Assembly (NCBI RefSeq): GCF_000276665.1
Contig: NW_004955466.1
Span: forward strand, 7,493,737 to 7,557,736
From: Chinchilla lanigera
Lineage: Eukaryota; Chordata; Mammalia; Rodentia; Chinchillidae
Direction of reading: 5' to 3'
DNA: 64,000 bases
The position numbers were made by a program, and so were the translations under genes. The stretch's first letter is position 1, and each line of letters starts with the position of its first letter. Shown one piece after another: positions 34,645 through 46,303 of the stretch. Below the pieces are notes generated by a model. It had not been told where the DNA came from. It was given only the letters and a program-made list of their open reading frames with translations, and searched no databases.

Positions 34645-35258
34645 CAACCTTTAATGGGGAGCTGATGCAAAAGGTACATCTGAAGGCAACACTTTCCCAG
34701 CTGGGGCTCTGTCCAGATTCTCCCCCAAAGGCCCTGCACCCATAGCAGCTCCCCGGGTGGCTACAGTTCTTGGCACACGGAAACTGGAACAACTGGCAAA
34801 GTAGAAAAACTCATTTAATACATATTGCATTCCTTCCGCCGAAATCTAGTTTCTTCTGCAGGAAGTGCTGGTTGAGAATGATGCTGATCGAGGTGGATAG
34901 CTCATCAAATTAGCTCCAAAAGGCACAGAGGCGAAGAAAAAACAGAAAAGGCACCTGTGAGCCACACAGTCTCCCTGAGCAGCTTTCATAATCTCCAGCA
35001 GAAGGAAAGCAAAAGCAAAGGTTTGCTGCCACCTGCTGGTGTGATTAGTCCTTACTAACAAGAGTAAGGCTGCTGGGCTCTGCTTCCGCAGGTCGCCAGG
35101 AACTCCCATTCAACGGCAGCAGGGTTGGACCACAGAACCACCATTCGAAGCACGTTTTCAATAAGCCGTTACTGTGAACCCTCCAAAGCCTAGTCAAAGA
35201 GGGAGATAAGAAGATGAGTAGGATGAAATTCCTGGCCTTGAGTGTAAATCCATTTCCC
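34645..35258. other. No gene recognised
   Basis: Unique-looking, relatively GC-rich in parts. Frames of 85-90 codons carry no domain. Confidence 0.3.
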
Positions 35259-35259
35259 C

Positions 35260-35375
35260 AGAGGATAGAGGGCAGACAAGTGAGGGTGTCTGAGGGTAGA
35301 GATCTTGTCTGATTCATCTCTATCTTCCAGAGAAAAACTCAGCCCCTGACATGCTGGAATGATTGGGAGCCTCCC
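35260..35375 (+). mobile_element. L2-like 3' end
   Basis: The order tagagggcagacaag, gagatcttgtctgattcatc, tctatcttccagag, cagcccctgacatgctgg resembles the L2 3' end. It is weak and short. Confidence 0.4.
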
Positions 35376-38300
35376 AAGGAAGGTGCACGTTGTATTCATT
35401 TTCTCTGTTTTGATTAGAAAACAATGAACTTAGAAGACATAGAAGCTGATTCTAGAGAAATTTATAAAGGAGGAATTATCTTGATCCTTACTTGTTGCTT
35501 CTACTTTCCTGTGATCTCTAAGCTTTTGTCCTTATTTCTGTCATATCTCAGTACCTGGTGGTCTTGGAATAAAAATGGGAAGTTGATCTTGTAATAAAAT
35601 TATTTCAAAATTATCATATTAAATGCTTTGCATCTGTGTTTATATTGAAGGACCTGGAAAAGGAGGGAGGACAGGCAGAAGTAAGACAAAACAGGCGGAA
35701 TATGTGTGAACTGGTTCCAGAGCAGAATGCCTGGAGGTAGCAAATAATTCACTTTTCTACCTTAATTGCCAATGCTACGACAGGCACTGATGGCTGCAGA
35801 ATCAAGCTTACTAAACTGAATGCGCAGATGACGGCCACAGTCATTTCAGTGGGAATGTGCACCTCGTGGCTTGGGGTGCATCCCTGGCTTTATGCTTTAG
35901 GAATTATGATGTCCTTAAAATAATCAACTTCTGATTCTTACTTATAAAATAATGATCATAATTAACACCTCTGCCGAGGGTAGGACATTCAAAAGTGTAA
36001 AGGACCATTAGGAAAATATTCCATTATTATTCCAATGGAAATCATCAGAAAATTGGCAGAAATAAAATACCTAAAGCAGAGCATTATGATATAAGATGTA
36101 TAGTAACTATTCAATATAATTGTGCATGTGTACTCATGTGTACTTTTGTCTTTCTGTCATACCACTTCCTCCTGGTACCTATGGCCAGAAAATAAGCTAA
36201 ATTCTCTACTGAGGATTCAATGACCTCCTGTTACCTAGTTGTCATGTAGCTCCTGGAACCTGCTGTAGCTGTCAGTGTGGTGTAGTCTACAGACTACAAT
36301 AGCTGAATATTTAAATTTTAAATGATTTATTACAATAAAAGACACATTACCTTAATTCCCCTCAGGAATTAAGGTACTCACTTCAAAAACACATCTTATT
36401 TTTCCTTCCACTTTCTGAGGCAGTTGTGGAAGTCTTCATTTGTGTTTTTACAAGATGTGATTAAAAAAAATACATGGTGAATGCTGCTGCTGGGTGCCAT
36501 CCAGTAGAAAGGTAGGCTTATAAAATCTTTATGGGGCATCTTCATCAACCTTATTCACCAGACCTGGCACAGTGCAACCTCTGGATGCTCTCCAGAGTCT
36601 AAATGACCATGAGAGGTAAACATTATAAATTAATTCAGTACATCAAGGCAGCCATGACAACACAACTAAAGACACTTATGAAAGGAGACTTACAGAACTG
36701 CTTCAGAAAGTGTAAGAACAATGGGATAAGTGCATTCAATGTGAGCAGGGAGTCCTCTGAAGATTAATGCAATGTGTCTCTCACTGTAATTTTTAAAATG
36801 TAAACATTCACCGTTCTATCATGCCTCTTTCAATCCCAATGTGAACAGAGAAAAACATTCAGTAAAAACTGAATTTACAATTTCACCTTGAAACAATTAC
36901 AGCTGAGTAAATGGAGAGTGCTCTGGAATTACCATGCCTGCCCTGATCCAATAGGTGATCTGCTGAGATGAAAGCTATTTTGGACCAGAAGACAAAGCTG
37001 GAGAGGATCAGGGTAAGAACACAAAACCTATGTCAAAGGAAGTGGATGGCACAGGAAACCAGGGTTCTGGCATTTCCTCTGGGGAAGAAGTTTCTTAGCC
37101 TTCATGAGAAAAGATCTCATTGAAGTGGAGCTGGGTGTTATTTGTAATGTGTTTTGTGGGAATATTTAAATCTCTTAAGAAAATGAACATAGATGACTCC
37201 AAGGTGTGCATTCAATCTCCACTCACCGCTAATGTGCTCTATATAAAATCCCAAACTTTAAAATGGTCACTTAAATTTAAAATATTCCTGTTTGGGGTAC
37301 ATTATATATGCCTTTTTTGAGCTATATTTATGCTCAAAATCTAATTTTTAGATGACAAGACTTGTAAACAAATCTTAATGACTCAGTTAATAACAGTGGA
37401 TTTATGATCCAGTGAGCATCACAGAAATTAGTCATCAAAATGACAACAAAACAAAATAAATTAAAAGTAGTACCCAAAACTCAACTTTGTAGCTTCAGAG
37501 TCAGTGTTGTGACACTTTGTTCAGATACAGCTTTCTATATAAAGTTTCAGAATAAGCCCCAAATTAGTTCACTTGGAGAAGCATGACAAATAATGATACA
37601 TTTTTATTCCCAATTCTATTGTACTTTCCCATATTACAGTTGTCAGTCATCTATCACCTTATCTCATTTTTCTGGAATTATTAAATCTTACATTACTTTA
37701 TGGTAAATTTTAAATTAAAATACAGAGCTTATGAATGTAGAAATGTTTCTACTGAGGCCAGTGACTGGAAACGGGGAGAAATGCCCAATTCCAAGCCCTC
37801 TCCTTTGTCATCAGGAAGAACCAGTATGCCGTTGAAAAGCCAGGTTATCCTACTTCATGTTCATTTAAAATAATGCTGGAAAAGGAAGATTCAGTTTCAA
37901 TTTCAGCTGAGCAGGAATTTCATTTGGTAACGTGAGGTTGAAAATGCCCACTAATGAATTTCTCAAGTGAACTTGGTGAATGCTCTTGACTTGTGACAGA
38001 ACTGAGGAAATACCAGGCCAGCATTTCTTTCTTGGCTTCGCTAGAGTCCAACCACCTGAATAATTGTCCTACACATCACATTAGAAACTGCCCTTCACCA
38101 CCTAAATATCACAGCTTACATGCTACATGTCACAGAGAGGTTGTTACCCATTAAAACAAAGGGACATGCAGGAGAATCTCTGAGAACCAGCCTATCCCTT
38201 TCAGAGAACATAGAAGAAAGATGCTGAGAGAAAAATATGCCTAAGGAAGCAAAAGAGAAGCTTTCACTTTTCTCTGCATTTTGTTGATTAACCCAGCCCT

Positions 38301-39050
38301 GTATCATTTCCCTATAGGATTCCAACCCTGTCCCCTGCTCATCGTGAAGAAAATGTGGTCTTGGTGAGTCCTTTAAAGTTTCCTGTTCTATATGACTTTA
38401 CTTTTCAAAAAGTGTTTTCATTGTCCTGTTCTTTCTCGTCTCTCAAATATCGACTTTTATTTATACAGAAATTTATATAGCAGGGTAATGTGATCACATG
38501 AGAGATGGAAGAAGGGGCCTGCACCATTTTTTTTTCTTTTTAGGCAGAGATGATCCACACACAATTCAAGGACTGTGTGAGTTGCTCCTTCTGCTGGCGG
38601 CCATGTGTTTGTAGACAGAAGGAAGAGAAGGTGAATGTGACCATTAAAGTCCTGGTAGAACCTAAAGGAAGAAGAACGTACCAAAGGTTTTTGAAGGCTA
38701 CACTAAAAGCAAGACATTTTCTTCTCTGTCTTCAACAAATGGCAGCAAATCACAACTTCTACATTGAGGCCGAGACTCATGCACCCACTGGAGAGGCCAC
38801 GGATAGAAGGATCAAACCAGCTGTTAGGTATCTTGTCCTGGCTGCATGTGAACTTGTAGAGACAAAGGATTCCTATTCTAATGCAGAGTAGAAAGTGTCA
38901 AAATACTTGTAAGGACCAAGAGTCTCTCCTGGAATGGAGAGAGCAGTATATGTACTGTATTTATGGTATATTCATTCTGTGTGCATTGTTAAACAACTCT
39001 CATGCATTTTTATCCCCGGAGATGGCAATATTTGCCTAAATGTCCCTTTC
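35376..39050. other. Longest stretch without recognised repeats or genes
   Basis: About 3.7 kb of largely unique, AT-rich sequence. It holds a hairpin at 36351-36375 (listed). The 113-codon frame at 38550-38891 is preceded by a pyrimidine tract and AG (38527-38545, ttttttttctttttag), which looks like a splice acceptor, but the product has no known domain. Confidence 0.35.
36351..36375. repeat. Perfect 10-bp inverted repeat hairpin
   Basis: ccttaattcc and ggaattaagg flank a 5-base loop (cctca). It is not part of a repeat I recognise. Confidence 0.85.
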
Positions 39051-39074
39051 AGTTGGAGCATTCCTCCAAGATTC

Positions 39075-39178
39075 TGTCTATTTTCATGCATCCATTCAAC
39101 AACTGTGCAAGCTACTGTGCAAAGTACTGGGAAGTTAAAGAGTAAAAGAACAAATCTCACCCTCCAGTAGCTATCTCT
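39075..39178 (+). repeat. Ancient mammalian interspersed repeat
   Basis: The phrase catccattcaacaactgtgc, then actgtgcaaagtactggga is a diverged copy of the repeat seen at 13.7 kb. Confidence 0.45.
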
Positions 39179-39235
39179 ACAGATAATTCCATTTCAGAAA
39201 AAAAAATGCTATACAAACACACATACACTATGATG

Positions 39236-39356
39236 CATACATAGAAAGAAACAGAAAACAAGAATTAAGAACACAAGCAATCGCCTGGGAAACTGAGGTG
39301 CTCCAGAGACAGAAAAGAGTGTTTGAGCTGAAAATGAAAGGTGATATGTGAGGAGA
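39236..39356 (+). repeat. Duplicated segment, copy 1
   Basis: It resembles the sequence around 40235-40287 and 40675-40755: aacaagaattaagaacacaag against cacaagaattatgaacataag, and agagtgtttgagctgaaaatg against ggagtgtttgaactgaaaatg. Confidence 0.8.
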
Positions 39357-39735
39357 TTTTGTTACTTTCTTGTTGCTGAGACCCAGTATCAGGACAATCA
39401 CAACTTAAAGGAGAAAATGTTTATTTTGACTCACATTTCATTGAGTAGTTGGCTGGCCCCAAGGCAAGGTAGCATGGCAGAGGAGAAATAACTCATTGTA
39501 TGGCAACAGGAAGCAGAGATACCAAAGGAGGAGGGAAAGAGATACACCCTTCTAGGCCATGTCCCCATTGCCCCACCTCCTCCAATCAGGCTTCACCTCC
39601 CCACATCACATTTAGCTGTAAACCCATCAGGGGACTAACCCACAGATGAGGATCACACCTCTATGATCCAACTACCTCTACAAAGTCCCACCCACGAGCA
39701 CAAGAGGTTTTCAGGGAATATTTAGATATAAAATA
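39357..39735 (-). mobile_element. ERVL-MaLR LTR, end truncated
   Basis: Antisense LTR: tgttactttcttgttgctgag, then aaaatgtttattttgactca, ccccaaggcaaggtagcatg and cccccattgccccacctcc-type text. It lacks the first few bases of the usual tgtcttagttac end. Confidence 0.82.
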
Positions 39736-40222
39736 TGGTGGTTGGTTGATTGTGTCAACTTGAACAACAGAAGTCCAACTAAATTGGCTCAATAATCCCT
39801 AATCCTATGGTGTAAAAGGCTCATCCTAGGGTTGCTTGTCACCTGGATGACATAAAGGAGAAATGAAGGACAGATCTGCTTCTGTTCTTTGGAGGAGCTC
39901 CAGTCTTTGCCTTCACCTTGGACGTCATCTCCTGGCTTCCAGCACACACACTTTGGCTTCCAGTGCAGATCATTTGCCTGCCAGTGCAGACTTCAATCTT
40001 CCATCACAGATCCTTCAGCTTTCTGGTATGGACTCACACAGGACACTGCAGTGAGCTCCAGACCTTTGAGTGGATTCTTCAACTCTCCAGTGTACAGACA
40101 GACCCTCTGCACTCTTCCACATCTGACTCTGTGGGAAGCCATTGTAAGCCAATCTTGTAAATTCTTATATATTTGTATATCTTGTATTATATCTGTTTCT
40201 CTGGTAAATACTGACTGATACA
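39736..40222 (+). mobile_element. ERVL/MaLR-type LTR of a second family
   Basis: It starts tggtggttggttgattgtgt and caacttg, and ends tctgtttctctggtaaatac, then tgactgatacata. The middle repeats short cttccagtgcaga-type units. This start and end differ from the tgttatggtttg...aagaca LTRs nearby and resemble the LTRs at 61-62.7 kb. Confidence 0.68.
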
Positions 40223-40234
40223 TAAATCATAACA

Positions 40235-40755
40235 ATCATATATAAAGAGAAAAAACACAAGAATTATGAACATAAGAAATTGCCTCTTGTTCTGGTTAGT
40301 GTCTAGATGTCCTCCAGAGCCTCATGCAGTCAGTGATAGTTGGGTTTTGGGGAGTGGTTGGATCAAGGTTATGTGATGCTGGGATCAAGGATGTGAATGC
40401 TACCTGTTTGTAGCCCAAGATAAAATATAATAGACAGAGGGTTGCTGTTGTTGCTGGTCACTTGTAACTTGCTGCTTGCTGCTTTGTTTCTTCATTACTT
40501 TGCTGCCTTCTGCCCACCATGAATTGTTTCTCCTCTGTGATGCAACCCTGCCTTGGAGCCAGCCAACTATGAACTGAAACCTCATGAACTGTGAGATAAA
40601 TAAAACTTTTCTCCTTTAACTTTTAGTATTGGGTATTTTGTCTCAGAAGTGAGAAAAGTAACTAAGACACCACTGTTGCCTTGAGAAAATAAGCAAGTGT
40701 CTCAGAGACAGGAAGGAGTGTTTGAACTGAAAATGAAATGTGATGTGTGAGAATA
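40235..40755 (+). repeat. Duplicated segment, copy 2, split by an LTR
   Basis: The two halves (40235-40287 and 40675-40755) rejoin to match the copy at 39236-39356 when the LTR between them is removed. Confidence 0.75.
40288..40669 (+). mobile_element. ERVL-MaLR solo LTR in duplicated segment
   Basis: It starts tgttctggttagtgtctag and ends aagtaactaagaca, with gataaataaaacttttctcc as polyadenylation region. The hexamer ttgcct occurs on both sides (40280-40285 and 40677-40682). Confidence 0.86.
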
Positions 40756-41964
40756 TTCCATCAGGTCAGCAATGGCAGGGCAAGGCCAGTCATGTTAGAA
40801 TAGAAGGAATGCCATGGTCTAACATCACAGAATAACAGAGCCAGTTAGGAAACCACAAATTCTGTGACTACCCCCAACATTTTCCTATTTCTTCTTTGGC
40901 CAAATCTTGGTATAATAATCCATTCTGTGACATTATTAAAATTAATTAAATTAAAATTAACTTGCTTAATGTAAGAGAGAGCAAAAACATTGGGTTGGGA
41001 AGACTGTTTTCTAACCATGAGCCAATACAGTGAGGGACACTAGTCCCCAAGACTAGCATAGGTGCTACTGGAAGGGAACTTGGGCCCAGGTTAGAAATAA
41101 GGGCTTTGGACTCAGAATGCTTATCTGGAGGCATACTATAGAGTTATACTGTGACATTTATAAATTTGCTATCTATTAAGACATTTAACTGTACAGAACA
41201 AAAGTATGAGTGAATAGTGATAAGATAAATTTGCCTGGTTTTTTTCCAAAAGCATTTAAATGTAAAAATCTACCAAACTGTCCTAACTCAGACCATTAAT
41301 TGTACATTTTATGTGATGCATATTCACATGTATGTGTATATCTCTATCTACAGCATCTATTTAATTGCATAAATGAGAAAATAGTGGAATAAGTAGGTAT
41401 AGATTTTGTTACATGACATTTATTTGTGAAAGTTTTTAAACTGTTGCTTCCTAAGGAAGTTTTACTTTTTGCTACAGTTCCTTATTTTTTGACATAGAAC
41501 AATGAAAGATATTCTATGTCAGTTTGTATATTTGTCCCTGTTGTATAATACGAATGTTATTATTTTCCTTCCCCTAAATCTGAAGAGGTCAAATATTTTA
41601 AGACCAAGTAAAATTAATTTTTTCCACTCTAGTCCTTCATCAATTCTATGAAGCAAAACTTAGCTACATGCATACAAATGACTTTTACGTTGTCAAATAG
41701 TCTTCAAGAAAAAGATAATAGAATTAGGAATAAAATCTGGGACTAAACCAAGTAAGTCTCAGAAAATGAGCAGAAACGTTATCAGATTTTTTTTCACCTT
41801 GCCATCAATTGATAAATACTAATTCTCTAACATTGATATCCAGTAAATTCAATTTGATGGCTATTCTATGGCAATGGAAACACCTTATTTAGAAGAAATA
41901 GTTCTGAATAAATGGGTGAGAAGCATATTTCCTCCATGTCAGAATCTATGAATCTGAGAGTGAC
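40756..41964. other. AT-rich unique sequence, no gene recognised
   Basis: Nothing diagnostic. Confidence 0.3.
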
Positions 41965-42095
41965 ACCCATTTACTTAACAGATATTTTTGGAGCCAATAC
42001 GATATGGCAGGTTCTATTCCAGGTGCTGAAAATACATGCACAAGATAGACAAAAACTGCTGCCTTTTGTTGCTCATATCCCCAGGTCATTCTTTT
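41965..42095 (+). repeat. Ancient mammalian interspersed repeat
   Basis: The order catttacttaacagatattt, ggcaggttctattccaggtg, ctgaaaatacatgcacaaga, ctgctgccttttgttgctca fits the old repeat of 13.7 kb, over more of its length. Confidence 0.6.
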
Positions 42096-42876
42096 TCTTC
42101 TAACGACAAAGGTATGTTGGACATGAAAGCTGCTCTACTGGGCCATCCAGACACTCTGTCAAGAATGAGGGACTTACTTCCTTAGCTACTGAGAGGACAG
42201 CTGTCAACTCCTTTTGGAGATTTGAATTAGCTAAAGAGAACTAACTGCATTGTCTCAAGTCAGACCACCTTCCAGGACAACCTATTCCCAGGAGTGATCA
42301 GTAGAGTTATACAGTCTAATATCCCACTGCAACTTAGGGGAAGAGACATGTGAGCTTCAGAGCACTCTAAGGGCTCATTAGGGGGCTTTTTTTTCTCTTG
42401 GCTCTTTATTCTTTGGCAGTCTCCTCTTGTGCTCCTTTTTCTGTCTGATGCTCTTTTAATTCCCAAAGCATTACCAAAAAACCAGCATTCTTCTGCATGT
42501 CTTTCTCTGTCTTAACAACTAGCTTCCCAGGAATCCTATCTGCAGCAGCTAAAGTGAGGAGAAAACAAATAGCATGTGAGAATTTCAGTTAGATCCCCTG
42601 CCCAGTTGTTGGGAATGAGGATCCTTCTCTGATGGTAGAAACAGTACACATGTCCCTAGAATATGATAACCAAGGAAATGCTGAAGTTTTCTCAGTGGAA
42701 GAGAATGATTCAGTGGAAAGGAATGCTGGATTTGGGGAAAACAGCAACCAGGAAGACAGTTGAACTGGGTGACTACTGCCATCTGTTGATGTTCTAGACA
42801 AAAGATCACAAAAAGCAGAGATGTAAAAATTGACAACTGAAAGCTAAATATAAAAGTCAGAGTACTTCCTAGGTAG
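42096..42876. other. No gene recognised
   Basis: Unique-looking sequence. Overlapping minus-strand frames of 68-102 codons have no known domain. Confidence 0.3.
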
Positions 42877-43425
42877 TGAATAAAGAAGTTCATATATCCC
42901 CAGCAGGACAGCAGAGAAAGCGGGGTTCACACCAACCTCACTCCTCAAAGGTGTTTTATTGAGCAAAGCCACGAGTTGAGGTGGGTTTAAGATAGCACAG
43001 AACTATAACCAGTCAATAAAGTTACAAGTATAGTCACTTAGGTAATATTGGTCCAATGGCAAATTATAGGATGGGTGTGAGGCGGGACAAAATTATAGTC
43101 AACCAATAAGATTACAAGAAGTATGGTCTCTAGGATAATATTGATTAAGTGGGGATCAAATGGGGAAACAAGTCACACAGCAAGCACATGTGGGATAGAC
43201 AAGGACTTTCCTGGAAGGGGTGGGTTAAGGTTTGGTCCTCCTCCCCAAAGTGACTGATACCTTAGAATCAATCTTAGAATATCAGTCACTGTTATTCATC
43301 CCTAGGTGAAGTATATGGATGAGTAGTTCTTTTTCTCAAAGCCTGGCCTTCAGTGAACATACCTCCAGCCACAGTTGTCTTCCGCACTGATGTCTCAAGG
43401 GCTCAGCCCTGTGTGACTGCCTACA
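42877..43425 (-). mobile_element. Endogenous retrovirus 3' LTR (class I-like)
   Basis: On the minus strand the sequence runs from TGTAGGCAGTC (43425) to CTTTATTCA (42877). A polyadenylation signal in gctcaataaaacacc is at about 42950-42964. It directly follows an env remnant in the sense direction, so it is the 3' LTR of that provirus. Both ends are estimates to within about 30 bases, because no second LTR or target duplication was found. Confidence 0.62.
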
Positions 43426-43592
43426 ACATTTCTACCTAACTTAGAGATCTATAATATTCCCCTCTGAAGAAGTACCCCAAACTCCCATGAGGGGGCAAGG
43501 GTCAAAGACTGATCTGGTTACTTCCAACTGAAGAGGGTTGTAGTTGTGATTGCCAGTCAAACATACTCCACAGAGGGTCTATCTAAAGGCCC
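43426..43592 (-). other. Provirus 3' untranslated region
   Basis: Lies between the end of env and the LTR. A purine-rich agaggggaa at about 43460 is a candidate polypurine tract, though it sits 25-40 bases from the chosen LTR start. Confidence 0.4.
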
Positions 43593-43900
43593 TCAATAGA
43601 TGCCAGCTGTTCTTGTCTTGGGTAGAGGTACAGCTTTAAGTCTGGAGGAGACAAGGCCACAGAAACAGTTAAGTATGCATGGGCCAAATAATAAAATCAA
43701 CAGGATAATTATGAATAGAGCCAACAAGATTTTCCACCAGAAGCCAGTAATAGCTTTCCATAAAGAGGATAAGGAGAGGGTCCAGGGAATTTCAGAATCT
43801 GACATGTCATTAACCTGTTGTCTAATATCTTGAACAGCTATTGAGACATTAGTAGAAGGATCAGGAATGTACACACAACATTCAGCTCTTATAATTTCAC
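43593..43900 (-). pseudogene. env: Endogenous retroviral env, TM C-terminal part
   Basis: The retroviral Env TM subunit anchors the fusion protein in the membrane. This open stretch of 93 codons (from 43874) ends in a stop. It shows one N-glycosylation site (NVS, residues 9-11), then Trp-rich residues before a hydrophobic segment (about residues 49-68) that ends in FGPCIL, a pattern well known at the end of gammaretroviral TM. A short cytoplasmic tail of about 25 residues follows. A C-X6-C-C motif lies just upstream (43875-43900) in the same frame. Sequence upstream of that is in another frame, so the gene is broken. Confidence 0.85.
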
Positions 43901-44167
43901 AAGTACTCTTTGTGCTGCTGTTAGAATGTCTAATGTCATTCTATTTTGGAGGGCAGCTTGCCTCATTAACATTACTTCATTCAGGAGAGCGAGACCAGCC
44001 TCAGTGTCATTTAAGGTCCACTGAATATGGTTAGTTAAGGCCTCAGTGTGTTGCATGACATCCTCTAACCCTAGGAAAGGGATAAAGATAGAAGCCAAAT
44101 GATCATACCAGTGAAACACACTGGGATTTGCATGGTTACAAGGCAGAAGTGTCAAAGGTATTAACAA
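43889..44167 (-). pseudogene. env: Endogenous retroviral env, TM ectodomain part
   Basis: An open stretch of 92 codons in a frame different from the part that follows. It has a heptad-like region (about residues 36-70) and then LQNRMTLDILTAAQ (73-86), which matches the layout of the conserved immunosuppressive-domain region of class I Env. A frameshift lies just after it, near 43900. I see no intact furin site or fusion peptide. Confidence 0.85.
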
Positions 44168-44463
44168 ACCTACACTTACCCTGACTATGGCCTTGATGGT
44201 CTAGAAGTGTGAATCACATCATTTCTGAAACTTTATGCTGCAAAAATATCTCTAGCCTCCCAGGTAAGGTTGGAACCTCTTTTATTACTTAAAGATGATG
44301 TAGAGATCTCATTCATGTGAATAAACACCCTTCTGCAGGATTTGTCCCAACTTTCTCTGCCACATACTTGGCCAATAAACATGGTGAAGTCACAATATAA
44401 CTCAGTTGGAAAAATGCCAGAAGGAGAGAGTTTTAAAACAACTCCATGGGCAGCAGTAGCCAA
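44168..44463 (-). pseudogene. env: Endogenous retroviral env, SU fragment
   Basis: A 76-codon frame at 44233-44463, in a third frame, lies where the SU subunit should end. It has an NLT glycosylation site near its C-terminus and paired Cys residues. Assignment rests mainly on position upstream of TM, so it is less sure than the TM parts. Confidence 0.5.
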
Positions 44464-45453
44464 AAAGATATGAATAGGACTGCACTCTGAGTATCCTACG
44501 TTAAGAATATAAAACAGGCTTCAATTAAAAGTAGTTTGCACAGCACTGAATACTCCTGTAAAGACTGTTGGAACAGCATAAACACAGGCTAAGAGGAAAA
44601 AAGGTGATGGTCTACATTAAGTGAGATAAAAATACCAGAACTACTGCCAGACAATGGAAGAAGAGATTCAAAGACTTGGGGATGAGGTACGTTGAAGTGG
44701 ATATCCTTTAACGTAAGACCAGAAAATCCACCAGATTACTTTGTGTCAGGAGAGTTGGAGAACACCATTACGAGGCAATAAGAAATGTCTAGTGGGGAAG
44801 GCAACAACATCATTAATAAGTTAGGTAATGGCCTTTCCACACAGACCAGGGCAAAAGGTAAAAGTGCATACACTATTGGTCACCAGTTGTGGCCCTTGTG
44901 CATACAAATAGACTAACAATGGGCAGGCTAGGTCCTTGACATAACCAAGGCCACTTTTTAGCACTTACCCAGAAAAAACTAGGGGGATGAAAGCACTATA
45001 AAAAGTGACAACAAAATGGTGGCTAGAGAGGGCCTGAGCTAAGAAGATAGTTCATAGAAAAAGCTTCAATAGATATGAACTATATGGCAGTCACAAGGGT
45101 TCTCAACTATACTACCAAGAAATCTAAGATGATGGTCATCCTCCTAAATAAAAGTCATTCTATACCTAAGCAACATTTCAGAATTCAGAATCTACTGATT
45201 GAGGGAGAAGTCAGGTCCAGGAGGAAATGCCCAGCAACACCTGGCAAATATACCAGGAAAAACTGTCCCAGCTTCTTCCTAAAGAGACCAAGACAATTGT
45301 CTAGGGAACACGTGGGAAATGCCTAGTCTAGGAAACACCGTAGGGACTATTGATAGGCTCTGAGTACTCAGAAGAGTCTATATCTAATTACTAACAACAG
45401 TGGGATGGAAAATGTCCAGACCCCCACCTCTGGAGGATTCTAGGAGCCTTTCG
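44464..45453 (-). mobile_element. Probable decayed upstream part of the env provirus
   Basis: No open frame. The position suggests SU or pol remnants, but I recognise no motif. A 25-bp stretch at 44876-44900 is an exact inverted match to the leader of the other ERV at 46239-46263. Confidence 0.35.
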
Positions 45454-45786
45454 TGATGGTTAACCTTGATTGGTAAATTTGGCTTGCTCAAAAGATGACT
45501 AGATTAGCAAAGTACACTTCTACGTGTGCCTAGGTGCTGCAGGACCTTTGGGTCTAAACCTGGTCCCTTCTTCCCTGACTCTTGCCTGGCTGTCTGACTT
45601 CCAGATGCCATGCGTTAAGCAGCTTTCCTCTGCCACTTGCTTCCACCATGATGTTTTTGCCTTGGGCACCCCCCCCCCAACACTTTGAATTGAAATCTCA
45701 ATAACCATGAGCTAAAATAAACATCTCCTCTTTGAAGTTACAGGTGTCAGGCATTTTTCCCCTGTGGCAGAAAGTTGACTAATATA
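45454..45786 (+). mobile_element. MaLR-type LTR
   Basis: It starts tgatggttaaccttgattgg and ends gttgactaatata. The polyadenylation region is gagctaaaataaacatctcc. A run of 10 C lies at 45669-45678. Confidence 0.72.
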
Positions 45787-46000
45787 CCACTCCACCCCAG
45801 CCCCAAAGCTCCCATGAGATTGCTGGAGGCTTTTTTAGGACAGTGTTATGACTCATCTTCTCACTCTCCTTTTCTTCCTTTCAGACAAATTAGCCTATTG
45901 CTTACACTGTCCATTCCACTCTCTCACACATTCATTAAACAGGAACTCAGAGGTTAAAACATTCCAACCCCTTCCCTAGAGTGTGGTCCTGACTAATGAG
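45787..46000. other. No gene recognised
   Basis: Short stretch between an LTR and an ERV leader. Nothing diagnostic. Confidence 0.3.
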
Positions 46001-46283
46001 AAGTGATCAATCTCTCCTTCTGCTCAAGCTGAGCAGAATTGGCAGAGAGACCAACTGTGGAGCCCCTGGGGGTTTTACCTTATCCAGTGACCAGACGGGA
46101 CTGCATCCTCCTCCCTTTTGGGTCTGATGTGAGCTGCTCAGCGGGGAGCCAGGAATCCTCCTCCAGACCTCAGAGGGGATGCCAGAAATCTTGAGGGTGT
46201 GCCGTCCTGTCAGGACCTGCAGAGGTCCCTGCTCCATCCACAAGGGCCACAACTGGTGACCAAAGAGGTCAGCACAGTTGGTC
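46001..46283 (-). mobile_element. ERV leader / gag start region, truncated
   Basis: It lies directly downstream (minus strand) of a primer-binding site. A frame of 105 codons is open but has no gag motif I recognise. The rest of this provirus is missing. Confidence 0.45.
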
Positions 46284-46301
46284 TTCCCAGCTGATGCACC
46301 A
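46284..46301 (-). other. Retroviral primer-binding site, tRNA-Gly-like
   Basis: On the minus strand TGGTGCATCAGCTGGGAA sits two bases after the LTR end. Compared with the 3' end of mammalian tRNA-Gly(GCC), 15 of 18 positions agree. Distance and start TGG are as expected for a primer-binding site. Confidence 0.72.
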
Positions 46302-46303
46302 GA

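Noticed and set aside
34279..34665. 128-codon frame ending in Lys-rich sequence
   Set aside because: It begins in an ID SINE and ends in a poly(A) run.
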